Shown here: positions 23,841-32,580 of the stretch, in pieces | How the letters are laid out: every line of letters starts with the position of its first letter | Position numbering within the stretch: the first letter of the stretch is position 1 | Assembly (NCBI RefSeq): GCF_001507645.1 | Contig: NZ_CP013909.1 | Coordinates: forward strand, 3,162,001-3,226,000 | Direction of reading: 5' to 3' | Origin: Hymenobacter sedentarius | Lineage (GTDB): Bacteria; Bacteroidota; Bacteroidia; Cytophagales; Hymenobacteraceae | Length of the DNA stretch: 64,000 bases | Translations under genes and position numbers: made by a program | Notes under the pieces: generated by a model | The model's input: the letters and a program-made list of their open reading frames with translations, nothing else | What the model was told of the DNA's origin: nothing | Database searches by the model: none

Positions 23841-25265
23841 CTATTCCGCCGTCAGCGCGGTTACGACTTCGCCGATGGGCAGCACTTTTTCCTCGCCGGA
23901 TTTCATGATTTTGATTTTCACCACGCCAGCCGCCAGCTCTTCCGGGCCCAGCACCAGCACCAGCGGAATGCCCTTGGCATCGGCGTACTTGAACTGCTTC
24001 TGCAGCTTGCTCACGTCGGGGTACAGCTCGCTGGGGATGCCGGCAGCTCGAAGTTGAGCCAACAGCGGCAGCGCGGCGCGGCCGCTGGCCACGTCGAAAT
24101 GCGTGAGGAGGCAGCGGGTAGGAGTTTCGGCCGTCACGGTGAACAGGTCCAGCGCTTCGAGGCAGTCGTACAGGCGGTCGACGCCGAACGAAAAGCCCAC
24201 GCCCGACACGCCCGGCAGGCCGAAGCTGCCGGTGAGGTTGTCGTAGCGCCCGCCGCCGCTCACGCTGCCCATCTGCACGTTGTTAATCTTGACTTCGAAA
24301 ATGCAGCCTGTGTAATAGGAGAGGCCCCGCGCCAGGGTGGGGTCAAACTCGAGGCGGTCGAATTGCTTGAAGCCCGAGGCGGTGAGCAAGTCGCGCACGG
24401 TGGCCAGCTCCGTGAGGCCGCGGTAGTTGGCCTGTGGGTCTTCGGTTTCTTCGCCGTTGCCGGGGCGGGGGCCCTCGGGCTCCACGCCGGCCGTGACGAA
24501 GCCCGCCAGCAGGCGCACCAGCTTCTCCTCGTAGTCGCCATCGGTGGTCAGCAGCGCAAAAAGCGTGTCGATGGTGGCTTCCGAAAAGCCGCGGTCCAAC
24601 AGCTCGCGGGTCACGCCGTCGCGCCCGATTTTGTCGAGCTTGTCGATGGCCACGAACAAATCCGACTCCCGCCCTTCGCCGTTCAGGGCCTGGTAAATGT
24701 TGCGCAGTACTCCGCGGTGGTTGATTTTGATGGTGAAGTCGTGCAGGCCCAAGCCGTTCAGCACCTGCGCCATCATCAGCACAATTTCGGCTTCGCAGAG
24801 CAGCGAGTCGGTGCCCACCACGTCGGCGTCGCACTGGTAAAACTCGCGGTAGCGGCCGCGCTGGGGGCGGTCGGCGCGCCACACGGGCTGCATCTGGTAG
24901 CGCTTGAAGGGGAAGGTGAGCGTGCCGCGGTTCATGGCCACGTAGCGGGCAAAGGGCACGGTGAGGTCGTAGCGCAAGCCTTTTTCAGCCACTTTGGGCA
25001 GCAGGGCTTTGGAGCCAATCTCCAGGTCGGCGGTTGTTACTTCTTTGGCGAAGTCGCCGGAGTTCAGGACTTTGAATAATAGTTGGTCGCCTTCGTCGCC
25101 GTACTTGCCGGTGAGCACTGAGAGGTTCTCCAGGGTCGGGGTTTCGAGCGGAGCGTAGCCAAACGACTCAAACGTGCGGCGGATAACGTTGAAAATGTGC
25201 TGGCGACGCGCCACTTGGGCTGGCCCGAAGTCGCGGGTGCCTTTCGGAATACTAGGTTTTTGCAT
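23841..25265 (-). CDS. hisS: Histidyl-tRNA synthetase
   Basis: Class II synthetase of 474 residues that charges tRNA-His. It starts with P-K-G-T-R-D-F-G-P, then has R-A-D-R-P-Q-R-G-R-Y-R-E-F-Y-Q-C-D-A-D (motif 2), L-A-R-G-L-S-Y-Y-T-G (the histidine-binding loop) and G-V-G-F-S-F-G-V-D-R-L (motif 3). The C-terminal anticodon-binding domain covers about the last 95 residues. An acidic Gly/Pro/Glu insertion near residue 265 makes it somewhat longer than the E. coli enzyme. The start is ATG 25265. Confidence 0.95.
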   Translation of the reverse strand: MQKPSIPKGTRDFGPAQVARRQHIFNVIRRTFESFGYAPLETPTLENLSVLTGKYGDEGDQLLFKVLNSGDFAKEVTTADLEIGSKALLPKVAEKGLRYDLTVPFARYVAMNRGTLTFPFKRYQMQPVWRADRPQRGRYREFYQCDADVVGTDSLLCEAEIVLMMAQVLNGLGLHDFTIKINHRGVLRNIYQALNGEGRESDLFVAIDKLDKIGRDGVTRELLDRGFSEATIDTLFALLTTDGDYEEKLVRLLAGFVTAGVEPEGPRPGNGEETEDPQANYRGLTELATVRDLLTASGFKQFDRLEFDPTLARGLSYYTGCIFEVKINNVQMGSVSGGGRYDNLTGSFGLPGVSGVGFSFGVDRLYDCLEALDLFTVTAETPTRCLLTHFDVASGRAALPLLAQLRAAGIPSELYPDVSKLQKQFKYADAKGIPLVLVLGPEELAAGVVKIKIMKSGEEKVLPIGEVVTALTAE

Positions 25266-25655
25266 GACGGGTGCAAAGGTAGGCAGGGCCTAGAACGAAA
25301 ACTCCTCTGCTTGAATAAGGAGGGAATTTGACCGCGAAGCGGACACGGGATTGGTCGGATTCATTGAACCATGCAGGTATAGTGTAGCGTGGTCATCGTT
25401 CGGGCAGGGCGCCTAACCCCCTGATTCCTCTCCGAAAAGGAGAGGGGGCACCGGATTATCCACGGTCATGAATCATCAGGCCCTTCTCTCTTTTGGCTTC
25501 GCGCATGAAGCGAACCGGGGCCGTGGGGAGTCTCCTCCGCCGCACCATTTGGCCGAATCAAAAACAACAAGCCCCGCCGCCGGACTGACCGACGACGGGG
25601 CTGTTTTGCAGAAAGTAGAAGGTGAGAAAAGCGGGGTGGCAAATGGTAGAGTACC
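25266..25655. other. Intergenic with repeat remnant and terminator
   Basis: No gene is seen. A hairpin with CCTCTCC...GGAGAGG arms at about 25418-25449 resembles one arm of the longer repeat at 41091-41254. A terminator lies at its right end. Confidence 0.5.
25557..25607 (-). terminator. Terminator of the outer-membrane receptor gene
   Basis: A stem of about 13 bp (GCCCCGTCGTCGG against CCGGCGGCGGGGC on the minus strand) is followed on that strand by TTGTTGTTTTT, 49 bp after the stop. Confidence 0.7.
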
Positions 25656-28202
25656 TCAGCCGCCGAAGCCGCCACCGCCCTGGGGCGCGGCCTCGATGCG
25701 GCCCGGCTTGGCCTTGCTGGCGCCGATGTACCAAGTGAAACCCAGCCAGCCGACGCGGCTTTCGTCTTTGGCGTAGCGGTAGCTGCTCAGGGCATCGGTG
25801 GCGATTTCGCTGCGGTACTGCTGGGTATTTAGCAAGTCCGACACGCGGAGGGTAAGGGCGGCGCGGTCGGAGAACAGGCGCTGACGCAGGGCGATGTCCA
25901 TTTGACCCTGGGCCAGCTGGCGGCCCTGGGCCGTGAGCGAGGCCGAGCGCAGGTTACCGCTCAACTGCACGTCCAGCGTGGGACGGATAGTGAAGTTGTT
26001 GGTCAGGCGCAGAGTCCCCACCAGGGCCTGGCGATTGGTGCCGATGCCGTTGGTGGCAATTTGGGCGCGGTAGAGGGAGGTGCTGGTATTCAGACGCCAC
26101 CACTTGGCCAGGGGCTGGTTCACGCTCAGCTCGGCGCCGAGGTTGGTGGTGCGGCCCACGTTGAGGAAGGTTTCGGCGGTGACCAGGCCGGCGCTTGGCC
26201 CGGCCAGGCGGGTGGCCAGGGTATCCACAAAGCGCAGGCGCTGGATGGAGTTGGTGGTGATGCGGGCAAACACGGTACTGGTGATAGTGGCCTGGCCCAG
26301 GTTGAGCTGGTGGCCCAGCTCAATGTTGTGGCTGAACTCGGCCCGCAGGCGGGGGTTGCCGAGGCGGTAGCTGCGCGGGTCCTGGTAGATAGCCAGGGGC
26401 AACTGCTGCATGAAGTTGGGTCGGTTGAGGCGGCGGGCGTAGCTGAACTGCAGGCGGTTCTGGCCAGGGTCCTTGCCAAACTCGCGGTTGATGGTGGCCG
26501 AGGGGAAGAAATTGAGGTAATCCTGGTTGAGGCTGCCGCGCTGCGCAATGCCCGCCCCGCCCTGCACCGTTCCGCTCAGGATGGTGTACTCCGAACGCAG
26601 GCCGGCCTGGGCGCTCCACTTGGGGCCGAGGGGGCGCTGCACGGTTACGTAAGCCGCGGGCACCACCTGCTCCGAGGTGTAGGTGAGCGAGCGGGTGGGG
26701 TCGTCCTGGAAGTCGTTGGGGCGGCTTTCGCTGCTGGCGTAGCCAAACTCATTGGCACCCTTCTGAGCCTGCCGCTCCAGTTTTACGCCCATTTCCAGGC
26801 GGCCTTTGCCTGCGGCCAGGGGGTGCGTGTAATCCACCTGCCCAAATTGAATGTTGCCCAAGAGGCTCAGCTGCTGCCGGGTGCCGGGCTGGGCCACCTG
26901 CGCAGAGCCGGCTTCGGCAAACTGCCGTTGCACCACCGGCACATTGGCGTCAATCACCACGCCGCCGAAGTTCGCGGTCAGCTCGCGGCCCTTGTGCTCG
27001 GCCCAGGTGCGGCGGTAGCTGCCGTCGTAGTTTAGGATTTTTACCTGCACGTCAAGGTCTTGCCGGCCGCGGGCGCGCTGCACGGCGCCGTAGTTGGTTT
27101 GCTGGGTCAGCTCCTGGCCTTCGCCTTCCAGGTTTACCTCTTTGCCGGGCGAGACGTTCAGGCTCAGGGTCTGGCTTTTGGGCAATTCCAGCTCAACGCC
27201 CACCCGCACGTTGTGGTTGCGGTGCACTTCGCTGCCCGCGCCTACCTGCGTGGTGCGCACGGTCTGGGGAGCCGTATCAGTGCCCAGCAGGGCGGTTTGC
27301 TCGGAGTGGCCGTGGCTTTGGTAGGTCACGTCGCGGCCGTTGTAGCCCGCCGACCACGTGGCTTTGCCCACCTTGCGGCTCAGGTTCAGGTTGCCGCTGT
27401 ATTTGTCGCCGGTTCCCACGTTCAGGGCGGCGGTGCCGTTGGTGCCGGCCTTGGTTCCTTTCTTGGTAATGAGGTTGATGACCCCACCGCCGCCGGACGC
27501 GTCGTACTTGGCCGAGGGGTTGGTAATCACCTCCACCTGGGCAATGCGCGAGGCCGGAATCTGGTCGAGGCGCTGGCCGCCGGAGTTGCCGTTGCTCACA
27601 CCGGCCGGCTTGCCGTCGATGAGGATGGTCACGTTCGAGGTGCCGCGCATGCTCACGGTGCCGTTCACGTCCACGCTCACCGAGGGCACGTTTTGCAGCA
27701 CGTTGGCCGCCGTGCCGCCCACGCTGCCCAGGTCTTTTTCCACGTTTATCACGCGCTTGCCCAGCTCTTCTACCACGGTGGCTTTCTGGCCCGTTACCAC
27801 CACTTCGCTGAGCTTGGTGGCGGTAGCGGCCGTGAGCTTCAGCCCTTGCAGTTGGGCGGCCGGCGCGGCTTCGGTGAGGGTGAAGCGGCGGCGCAGCGGC
27901 TTGTAGTTCAGGTCCTGCACCCGCATCAGGTAGATGCCCAGGGGCAGGTAAGCGGCCTTGAAGGCGCCCTGGTCGTTGGTTTGGGCCACGGCCACAAATG
28001 TGGAGTCGGCCGCGCGGAGCAGCAGCACATCCGAGAAGGGAACGGGGTTGCCCGTGCCGTCTTCCTTCAGGCTGCCGCTCACGCTGCCCGGGCCCGCGGT
28101 TTGGGCCGCCGCGCCCAACGGCAGCAGGAGCGAGGCAACAGCCCACATGCGCAGGGAGCGGCCAACATGAATCAGGGTACTTGGAGTGGAGAAGAGTTTC
28201 AT
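25656..28202 (-). CDS. Outer-membrane beta-barrel receptor (TonB-receptor-like, OMP_b-brl_3)
   Basis: Outer-membrane protein of about 848 residues. It has a signal peptide ending G-A-A-A-Q, a carboxypeptidase-like regulatory beta-sandwich at about 30-115 (S-V-S-G-S-L-K-E-D-G-T-G-N-P-V-P-F), a plug domain at about 120-225 (V-V-V-T-G-Q-K ... N-V-L-Q-N-V-P-S-V-S-V-D ... I-L-I-D-G-K-P) and a large barrel. The short TonB-box-like segment is not clear. The C-terminus goes beyond the last barrel strand with a Gly-rich tail. The substrate is unknown. ATG 28202 is used. A matching promoter lies at 28377-28406, giving a leader of about 170 nt. No SusD gene is adjacent. Confidence 0.9.
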   Translation of the reverse strand: MKLFSTPSTLIHVGRSLRMWAVASLLLPLGAAAQTAGPGSVSGSLKEDGTGNPVPFSDVLLLRAADSTFVAVAQTNDQGAFKAAYLPLGIYLMRVQDLNYKPLRRRFTLTEAAPAAQLQGLKLTAATATKLSEVVVTGQKATVVEELGKRVINVEKDLGSVGGTAANVLQNVPSVSVDVNGTVSMRGTSNVTILIDGKPAGVSNGNSGGQRLDQIPASRIAQVEVITNPSAKYDASGGGGVINLITKKGTKAGTNGTAALNVGTGDKYSGNLNLSRKVGKATWSAGYNGRDVTYQSHGHSEQTALLGTDTAPQTVRTTQVGAGSEVHRNHNVRVGVELELPKSQTLSLNVSPGKEVNLEGEGQELTQQTNYGAVQRARGRQDLDVQVKILNYDGSYRRTWAEHKGRELTANFGGVVIDANVPVVQRQFAEAGSAQVAQPGTRQQLSLLGNIQFGQVDYTHPLAAGKGRLEMGVKLERQAQKGANEFGYASSESRPNDFQDDPTRSLTYTSEQVVPAAYVTVQRPLGPKWSAQAGLRSEYTILSGTVQGGAGIAQRGSLNQDYLNFFPSATINREFGKDPGQNRLQFSYARRLNRPNFMQQLPLAIYQDPRSYRLGNPRLRAEFSHNIELGHQLNLGQATITSTVFARITTNSIQRLRFVDTLATRLAGPSAGLVTAETFLNVGRTTNLGAELSVNQPLAKWWRLNTSTSLYRAQIATNGIGTNRQALVGTLRLTNNFTIRPTLDVQLSGNLRSASLTAQGRQLAQGQMDIALRQRLFSDRAALTLRVSDLLNTQQYRSEIATDALSSYRYAKDESRVGWLGFTWYIGASKAKPGRIEAAPQGGGGFGG

Positions 28203-28376
28203 AATGCAGAGGTGAAGGTGAGGGGAGCGAGGCACGACTCGGGTCTGGCAGCGGCCGCGGTTCCGCTGGAGAGGTGAGTGAACCGGGCGCCCTTTTCAGG
28301 TGAGTGAAGTGGCGGTGGTCTGGTAGCGGGTCATATTTGGTACACGCTAAGCTCAGCTACTGGGCTAACAATAGAA

Positions 28377-28406
28377 CAAAAGTAAAACAGGTACTTTGTA
28401 AAGCAA
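28377..28406 (-). promoter_or_regulatory. Bacteroidota-type promoter of the receptor gene
   Basis: On the minus strand TTG (28406-28404), 19 nt, then TACTTTTG (28384-28377) match the TTG/TAnnTTTG consensus exactly. The plus strand also shows two direct copies of AGGTACT about 18 bp apart inside and just upstream of the spacer, which could be an operator. Confidence 0.7.
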
Positions 28407-28598
28407 GGTACTGTTGCAAATTTTTTTAATCTAGCTCAAGTATGTCATGGGTTAGGTGCTGGTATTCAGCCAAAAGAAATTTTTAAATAAAAGTTGCTTG
28501 CCCTATGGTTGGGCTGGTAAAGCCTTGCGAGTACGCGGCAATAGATGCATGGCTCCGGCTCGCAGTTGCCTGAAGACTTCACTTTTCTCCATTAAAAT

Positions 28599-28632
28599 CA
28601 AAAAAGCCCCGACCAGATGGCCGAGGCTTTAT
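28599..28632 (-). terminator. Terminator of the MORN-repeat gene
   Basis: AAAGCCCCGACCA pairs with TGGCCGAGGCTTT with one mismatch; the plus-strand A run gives a minus-strand U tract, 53 bp past the stop. Confidence 0.75.
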
Positions 28633-28685
28633 GTGATGTTTACAAAAAATGAGGCTAATAGGGGCCGGCCCGTTCAGCTCAATAG

Positions 28686-30128
28686 TTACTTGCGCTTTGC
28701 TGGTACGCGGGGTTTGGCAGCTTGCTTCACGGGGTCAACGGCCAGGCCGTTGCGGTAAGTCACGGAGCGAGCTTCCGTTGTGCCATCTTCTTTGTAGTAG
28801 GTCCAGACGCCGCTTTGCTTGCCGTTGCGGTACTGCCCGCTCACGGCCAGGGTGCCGTCTTCGCGCAGCTCTTTAAAGGGGCCCAGCAGCACGTTGCGCA
28901 CGTAGGTGGTTTCCTTGCGCAGCTTGCCCGACGGGAAATATTCCTGGGCCACGCCCGACGAAAACCCATTGACAAAAGGCTGGCGGCTTTGCACCTGCCC
29001 GTTCTCAAAGTAGGTGAGGCGGTCGCCGAGCAGGCGGCCGGTGGGGCCGTAGGTTTCGGCCTTGCGCGGGGTCTTGCCATCGGGATAAAACTCTTTCCAG
29101 GTACCGGTGGGCTTGTTGTTCTTGTACTGCTCCTCGGCCTGCGGCAGCTTGCCGGCCACGTCGTGGTAGCGCGTGATTTTACGGTCGTGGCCATTGTTGC
29201 TGTAGTCGATGTCCTCGCGCAGGTTGCCGTTTTCGAAGTACTCGAGCGCGTGGCCGGTGGGCACGCCGTTGTGATAGGTCAGCTTGGTTTTCACCTGGCC
29301 GCTTTCATAGTAGCTCGTCGACGGGCCTTCGAGGTTGTTGGTGCCGGTGATGGGGGCCAGCCGTTTGGTGAGGTCGTCGCCCAGCCGGTTTTTCACTGGC
29401 CGCTGCACCAGCGGGGCGGGGGCGTAGGTGCTTTCGGTTTGAAGCTTGCCGCTCATGTAGTAGCTGCGGTAGCGGCCGCGGCCGTTTTTGTCGGCCAGTA
29501 CTTCGTTCTCAATCTGGCCGTTGGGATAGTACGTTTTGTACGGCCCCGACAAGAGCCCGCGGGTAAACGTGCCCTCGCTCTGCACCGCGCCGTTGGGGTA
29601 AAAGAACTTCACCGCGCCGTTGGGCTGGCCGTCCACATATGTGATTTCGGCCTGGGTCTTGCCGTCGGGGTACAGCGCTTTGAGGGCGCCGTTGGGCTGG
29701 CCTTTGGTGAGGGTGGTGCGCAGCTTCACCGACCCATCGGGGTGGTAGAAGGTGAGCTCGCCGTTAGGCTCGTCGTTCTCAAACAGGCCTTCCTGGGCCA
29801 CCTTGCCGTTGTCGTAGTAGGTTTTGAACGGGCCCTGCCGGATGCCGTCGTGGTAAGTGGTTTCGAGGCGGCGGTTGCCGGTGGGGTGAAATTCGACGTA
29901 AGCCGAGTCGCGCTTGCCGTTAGTGAAGCTGGTTTGTTGCTCCAGCTTGCCGTTGCGGTAGTAGCGCCGGTAGGTGCCCTGGGGCACGGTATCGGCGGCC
30001 ACGCGGGCCGTGTACACCTCGCGCTTGTGCACGTTGGTGGAGTCGTAATACGTGACGAGCCGCCGCAGCTTCTGGCCGTGCGAGGGCAAGGCCAGCATCA
30101 GTAGAACAAAAGGCAATAGGTATTTCAT
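28686..30128 (-). CDS. MORN-repeat secreted protein (YwqK-type)
   Basis: Product of 480 residues with a signal peptide ending S-H-G-Q, so probably periplasmic or outer surface. It is built of about 16 repeats of 22-24 residues of the type Y-Y-x-N-G-K-x-x-x-x-x-x-Y-x-x-G-x-x-x-G-P-x-K, which is the MORN-repeat variant found in YwqK-like proteins. Members are sometimes labelled 'antitoxin' by association, but nothing here supports a toxin pair. The C-terminus is basic. Function unknown. Confidence 0.85.
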   Translation of the reverse strand: MKYLLPFVLLMLALPSHGQKLRRLVTYYDSTNVHKREVYTARVAADTVPQGTYRRYYRNGKLEQQTSFTNGKRDSAYVEFHPTGNRRLETTYHDGIRQGPFKTYYDNGKVAQEGLFENDEPNGELTFYHPDGSVKLRTTLTKGQPNGALKALYPDGKTQAEITYVDGQPNGAVKFFYPNGAVQSEGTFTRGLLSGPYKTYYPNGQIENEVLADKNGRGRYRSYYMSGKLQTESTYAPAPLVQRPVKNRLGDDLTKRLAPITGTNNLEGPSTSYYESGQVKTKLTYHNGVPTGHALEYFENGNLREDIDYSNNGHDRKITRYHDVAGKLPQAEEQYKNNKPTGTWKEFYPDGKTPRKAETYGPTGRLLGDRLTYFENGQVQSRQPFVNGFSSGVAQEYFPSGKLRKETTYVRNVLLGPFKELREDGTLAVSGQYRNGKQSGVWTYYKEDGTTEARSVTYRNGLAVDPVKQAAKPRVPAKRK

Positions 30129-30191
30129 AGGCGCAAGAACGCAGAAAAAGGGTTTTCCGTGCAGTGAGAGGAGCTTACTAAAATTCGGGCC

Positions 30192-30224
30192 AAAAAAAGC
30201 CCCATCGAACGTTCGATGGGGCCT
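30192..30224 (-). terminator. Terminator of the thiolase gene
   Basis: GCCCCATCGAAC pairs with GTTCGATGGGGC perfectly, with a plus-strand A7 run giving a U tract on the minus strand 23 bp after the stop. Confidence 0.85.
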
Positions 30225-30246
30225 TGCTTGGTGTGGCTGGGGCCGC

Positions 30247-31431
30247 TTATAGTCGCTCGACTACAATGGCGCTGGCGCCGCCGCCACCGTTGCAAATGCC
30301 GGTGACGCCGATGGTGCCGCCCTCGTTCTTGAGCACGTTCATCAGCGTGGTCACGATGCGCGCGCCGGAAGCCCCCAGCGGGTGGCCCAGGCTCACGGCG
30401 CCGCCGTACACGTTCACTTTGGTGCCTTCCAGGTTCAGCAGCTTGTTGTTAGCCAGGCTCACCACCGAGAAAGCTTCGTTGATTTCGTAGAAGTCCACAT
30501 CGGCCGCCGTCTTGCCAGCGTTCTTCAGCGCCTTCGGAATGGCCAGGGCCGGCGACGTGGTGAACCATTCGGGGGCCTGCTCGGCATCGGCAAAGCCCAG
30601 GATGCGGCCGATGGGGGTGAGGCCCAGGGCGTCGGCCTTCTCGCGGCTCATGAGGAGCACGGCGGCCGCGCCATCGTTTAGCGTGGAAGCGTTAGCGGCC
30701 GTCACGGTGCCGCCTTCTTTGATGAAGGCCGGCTTCAGGCCGGGCACTTTCGAGAAGTCCACTTTCAGGTACTCTTCGTCGTCCTCCATCACCGTGGTTT
30801 TGCCGCGGCTCTCGATGGTGACGGGCACAATTTCGTCTTTCTTCTTGCCGGCTTTGGCGGCCGAGGCGCTGCGGGTGTAGCTCTCGATGGCAAAGGCATC
30901 CTGCTGCTCGCGGGTAATGCCCATTTCCTTGGCCGTGTTCTCGGCCGCGTTGCCCATGGCGTAGTCGTGGTAGGGGTCCCAGAGGCCGTCGCGCACCAGG
31001 CCGTCAATCATCTGGCCGTTGCCGTACTTGGCGCCAAAACGGGCCTTGTCGAGGTAGTATGGCACGTTGCTCATGCTCTCCATGCCGCCGGCCAGAATTA
31101 CATCGGCCTGCCCCAGCATAATGGCCTGGGAAGCGAACATGATGGCCTTGGAGCCCGAAGCGCATACTTTATTCACGGTGGTGCACTCCACGGTGTCGGG
31201 CAGGCCGGCTTTCTTGGCGGCCTGGCGGGCGGGAGCCTGGCCGAGGTTGGCCGAAATAACGTTGCCCATGATAACCTGCTCAACTTCCGACGGGGCCACG
31301 CCGGCTTTCTCCAACGCCCCTTTCAAGGCAATGGCGCCCAGCTCCGTGGCCGACAACGACGACAGTGCTCCGCCAAATGAGCCAATGGGCGTGCGGACGG
31401 CAGATATGATGACAACTTCTCTGGTTTGCAT
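30247..31431 (-). CDS. Acetyl-CoA C-acyltransferase (thiolase)
   Basis: Thiolase of about 394 residues for acetoacetyl-CoA or 3-ketoacyl-CoA cleavage or synthesis. C90 in V-N-K-V-C-A-S-G-S-K-A is the acylated nucleophile. G-H-P-L-G-A-S-G-A-R supplies the His, and C-N-G-G-G-G-A-S-A carries the second Cys. The Met-rich loop (G-G-M-E-S-M-S-N-V-P-Y) is typical of the biosynthetic/AtoB subgroup, but a beta-oxidation role is possible. ATG 31431 is used. Confidence 0.92.
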   Translation of the reverse strand: MQTREVVIISAVRTPIGSFGGALSSLSATELGAIALKGALEKAGVAPSEVEQVIMGNVISANLGQAPARQAAKKAGLPDTVECTTVNKVCASGSKAIMFASQAIMLGQADVILAGGMESMSNVPYYLDKARFGAKYGNGQMIDGLVRDGLWDPYHDYAMGNAAENTAKEMGITREQQDAFAIESYTRSASAAKAGKKKDEIVPVTIESRGKTTVMEDDEEYLKVDFSKVPGLKPAFIKEGGTVTAANASTLNDGAAAVLLMSREKADALGLTPIGRILGFADAEQAPEWFTTSPALAIPKALKNAGKTAADVDFYEINEAFSVVSLANNKLLNLEGTKVNVYGGAVSLGHPLGASGARIVTTLMNVLKNEGGTIGVTGICNGGGGASAIVVERL

Positions 31432-31572
31432 ACGAGGTATGGTAAAAGGGTTGGGTGGGAGGTTCAATCAGGCCGCAAAAGTACGGATTTACAACCCCCG
31501 AAACGGTAGCCAGCCTAACGGTCGTTCGGGAAATTTAGTTGGCGGCCCAACGGCCATAGGCTGAAAGCGAAA

Positions 31573-32580
31573 TCACCAGGTCGGCTTGTTGGGGTCAGGC
31601 TTCTGTTGAGCCGGTCGGGTTTGCTGCTGCAGGTACTGCTGCTCCTGCACGCGCAGGGTTTCCAGCAGCTGCCGGGCCTGCGCCGGACTCAGGTTCATGG
31701 CCTGCAGGCGCTCGCGCTGGGTTTGCAAGCGCACATCGGCCGGCGTAGCGGCGCCGGTGCCCGGGCGGTTGCTGCGGCCGGTGGGGGCAGGAGCGGGGGC
31801 GTTGCTGCCGCGGTCGAGCCCGCGCTGGGTGCCGGGCGTCACGCCGCTGGCCACGGGCTGCGGGGTGCCCGCGCCGGGCGTGCGGCCCCCCGCGGCGGCT
31901 TTGCCGGGCGCGGCATTGGGCTGCTTGCTGTTGGGCTGCCCGGCCGCATCGGGGCGCTGCTCGGGCGGTGAGTTGGGCTGGGCGGGCGCTGGCTTTTGGT
32001 CGTTGATTTCGCCTTGGCGGTTGGTGCCGGCTTTTTCGGTAGGTTTATTTTTTTCGGCGCCGTTCTTATCCGGCGCGGGCTTGGGTGTTCCGGGCTGCGG
32101 CTTGGGCTGAGGCGGCGGGATTTTCGGTCCCTCCGGCCGTTGGGCTAAATAATCGCTGAGTACTTCGTAATCGAATCGGGCTCCGGCATTGGCGGGGTCG
32201 AGCAGCAACGCCTGCCGCAGCAAGCCCAGGGCCTGCGCTATCTCGCCCTTTTGGGCGGCTTGCACCGCCAGCTGTTGGCGTGCCACGCTGCTCAATTGAG
32301 CTGGGCTGCCAGTCAGTAGCCGCTCATAGGTGGATTGAGCCGGGCCCAGCTGCCCAGCCCGGGCCTGCGCATGGGCCAGGTTGAGCACCAGCCGCGGGTC
32401 GGACGTGCGACGGGCCTTAGCGTTCAAAGCCGCTTCAAATTCCTTTGCGGCCGTTGCCGCATCGCCACGCCGATAGGCGGCCGTACCGGCTGTCACGGCT
32501 GTATTGCGGTCGTGCACCCACGTCAACAGCTTCCAAGTGGGGCCACTGATTGCCAACACCAATAACACCAGGTATTTCAT
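31573..32580 (-). CDS. BatC-like TPR protein
   Basis: Product of 335 residues. An N-terminal hydrophobic segment is followed by about three TPR-like repeats (G-T-A-A-Y-R-R-G-D-A-A-T-A-A-K-E-F at about 32-48, and V-L-N-L-A-H-A-Q-A-R-A-G-Q). Residues about 155-280 are Pro/Ala/Gly/Gln-rich and probably disordered, and the last 50 are helical and Gln-rich. The order vWA gene then TPR gene with a 4-bp overlap matches the Bacteroidota Bat (aerotolerance) locus, where BatC is a TPR protein with BatB. The role is inferred from that context. Confidence 0.75.
   Translation of the reverse strand: MKYLVLLVLAISGPTWKLLTWVHDRNTAVTAGTAAYRRGDAATAAKEFEAALNAKARRTSDPRLVLNLAHAQARAGQLGPAQSTYERLLTGSPAQLSSVARQQLAVQAAQKGEIAQALGLLRQALLLDPANAGARFDYEVLSDYLAQRPEGPKIPPPQPKPQPGTPKPAPDKNGAEKNKPTEKAGTNRQGEINDQKPAPAQPNSPPEQRPDAAGQPNSKQPNAAPGKAAAGGRTPGAGTPQPVASGVTPGTQRGLDRGSNAPAPAPTGRSNRPGTGAATPADVRLQTQRERLQAMNLSPAQARQLLETLRVQEQQYLQQQTRPAQQKPDPNKPTW

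Larger units (their letters stand above)
28203..28685. other. Intergenic, promoter and terminator only
   Basis: No gene is seen. It holds the receptor promoter (28377-28406) and the terminator of the MORN-repeat gene (28599-28632). The stretch 28410-28500 is AT-rich. Confidence 0.6.

Noticed and set aside
27060..28277. A 405-codon ORF on the plus strand
   Set aside because: Antisense to the outer-membrane receptor gene; low-complexity His/Gly/Ala product, no start signal.
28686..30128. Toxin-antitoxin label for the MORN-repeat protein
   Set aside because: Such proteins are often called antitoxin by automatic naming, but this one is exported and has no toxin gene beside it.
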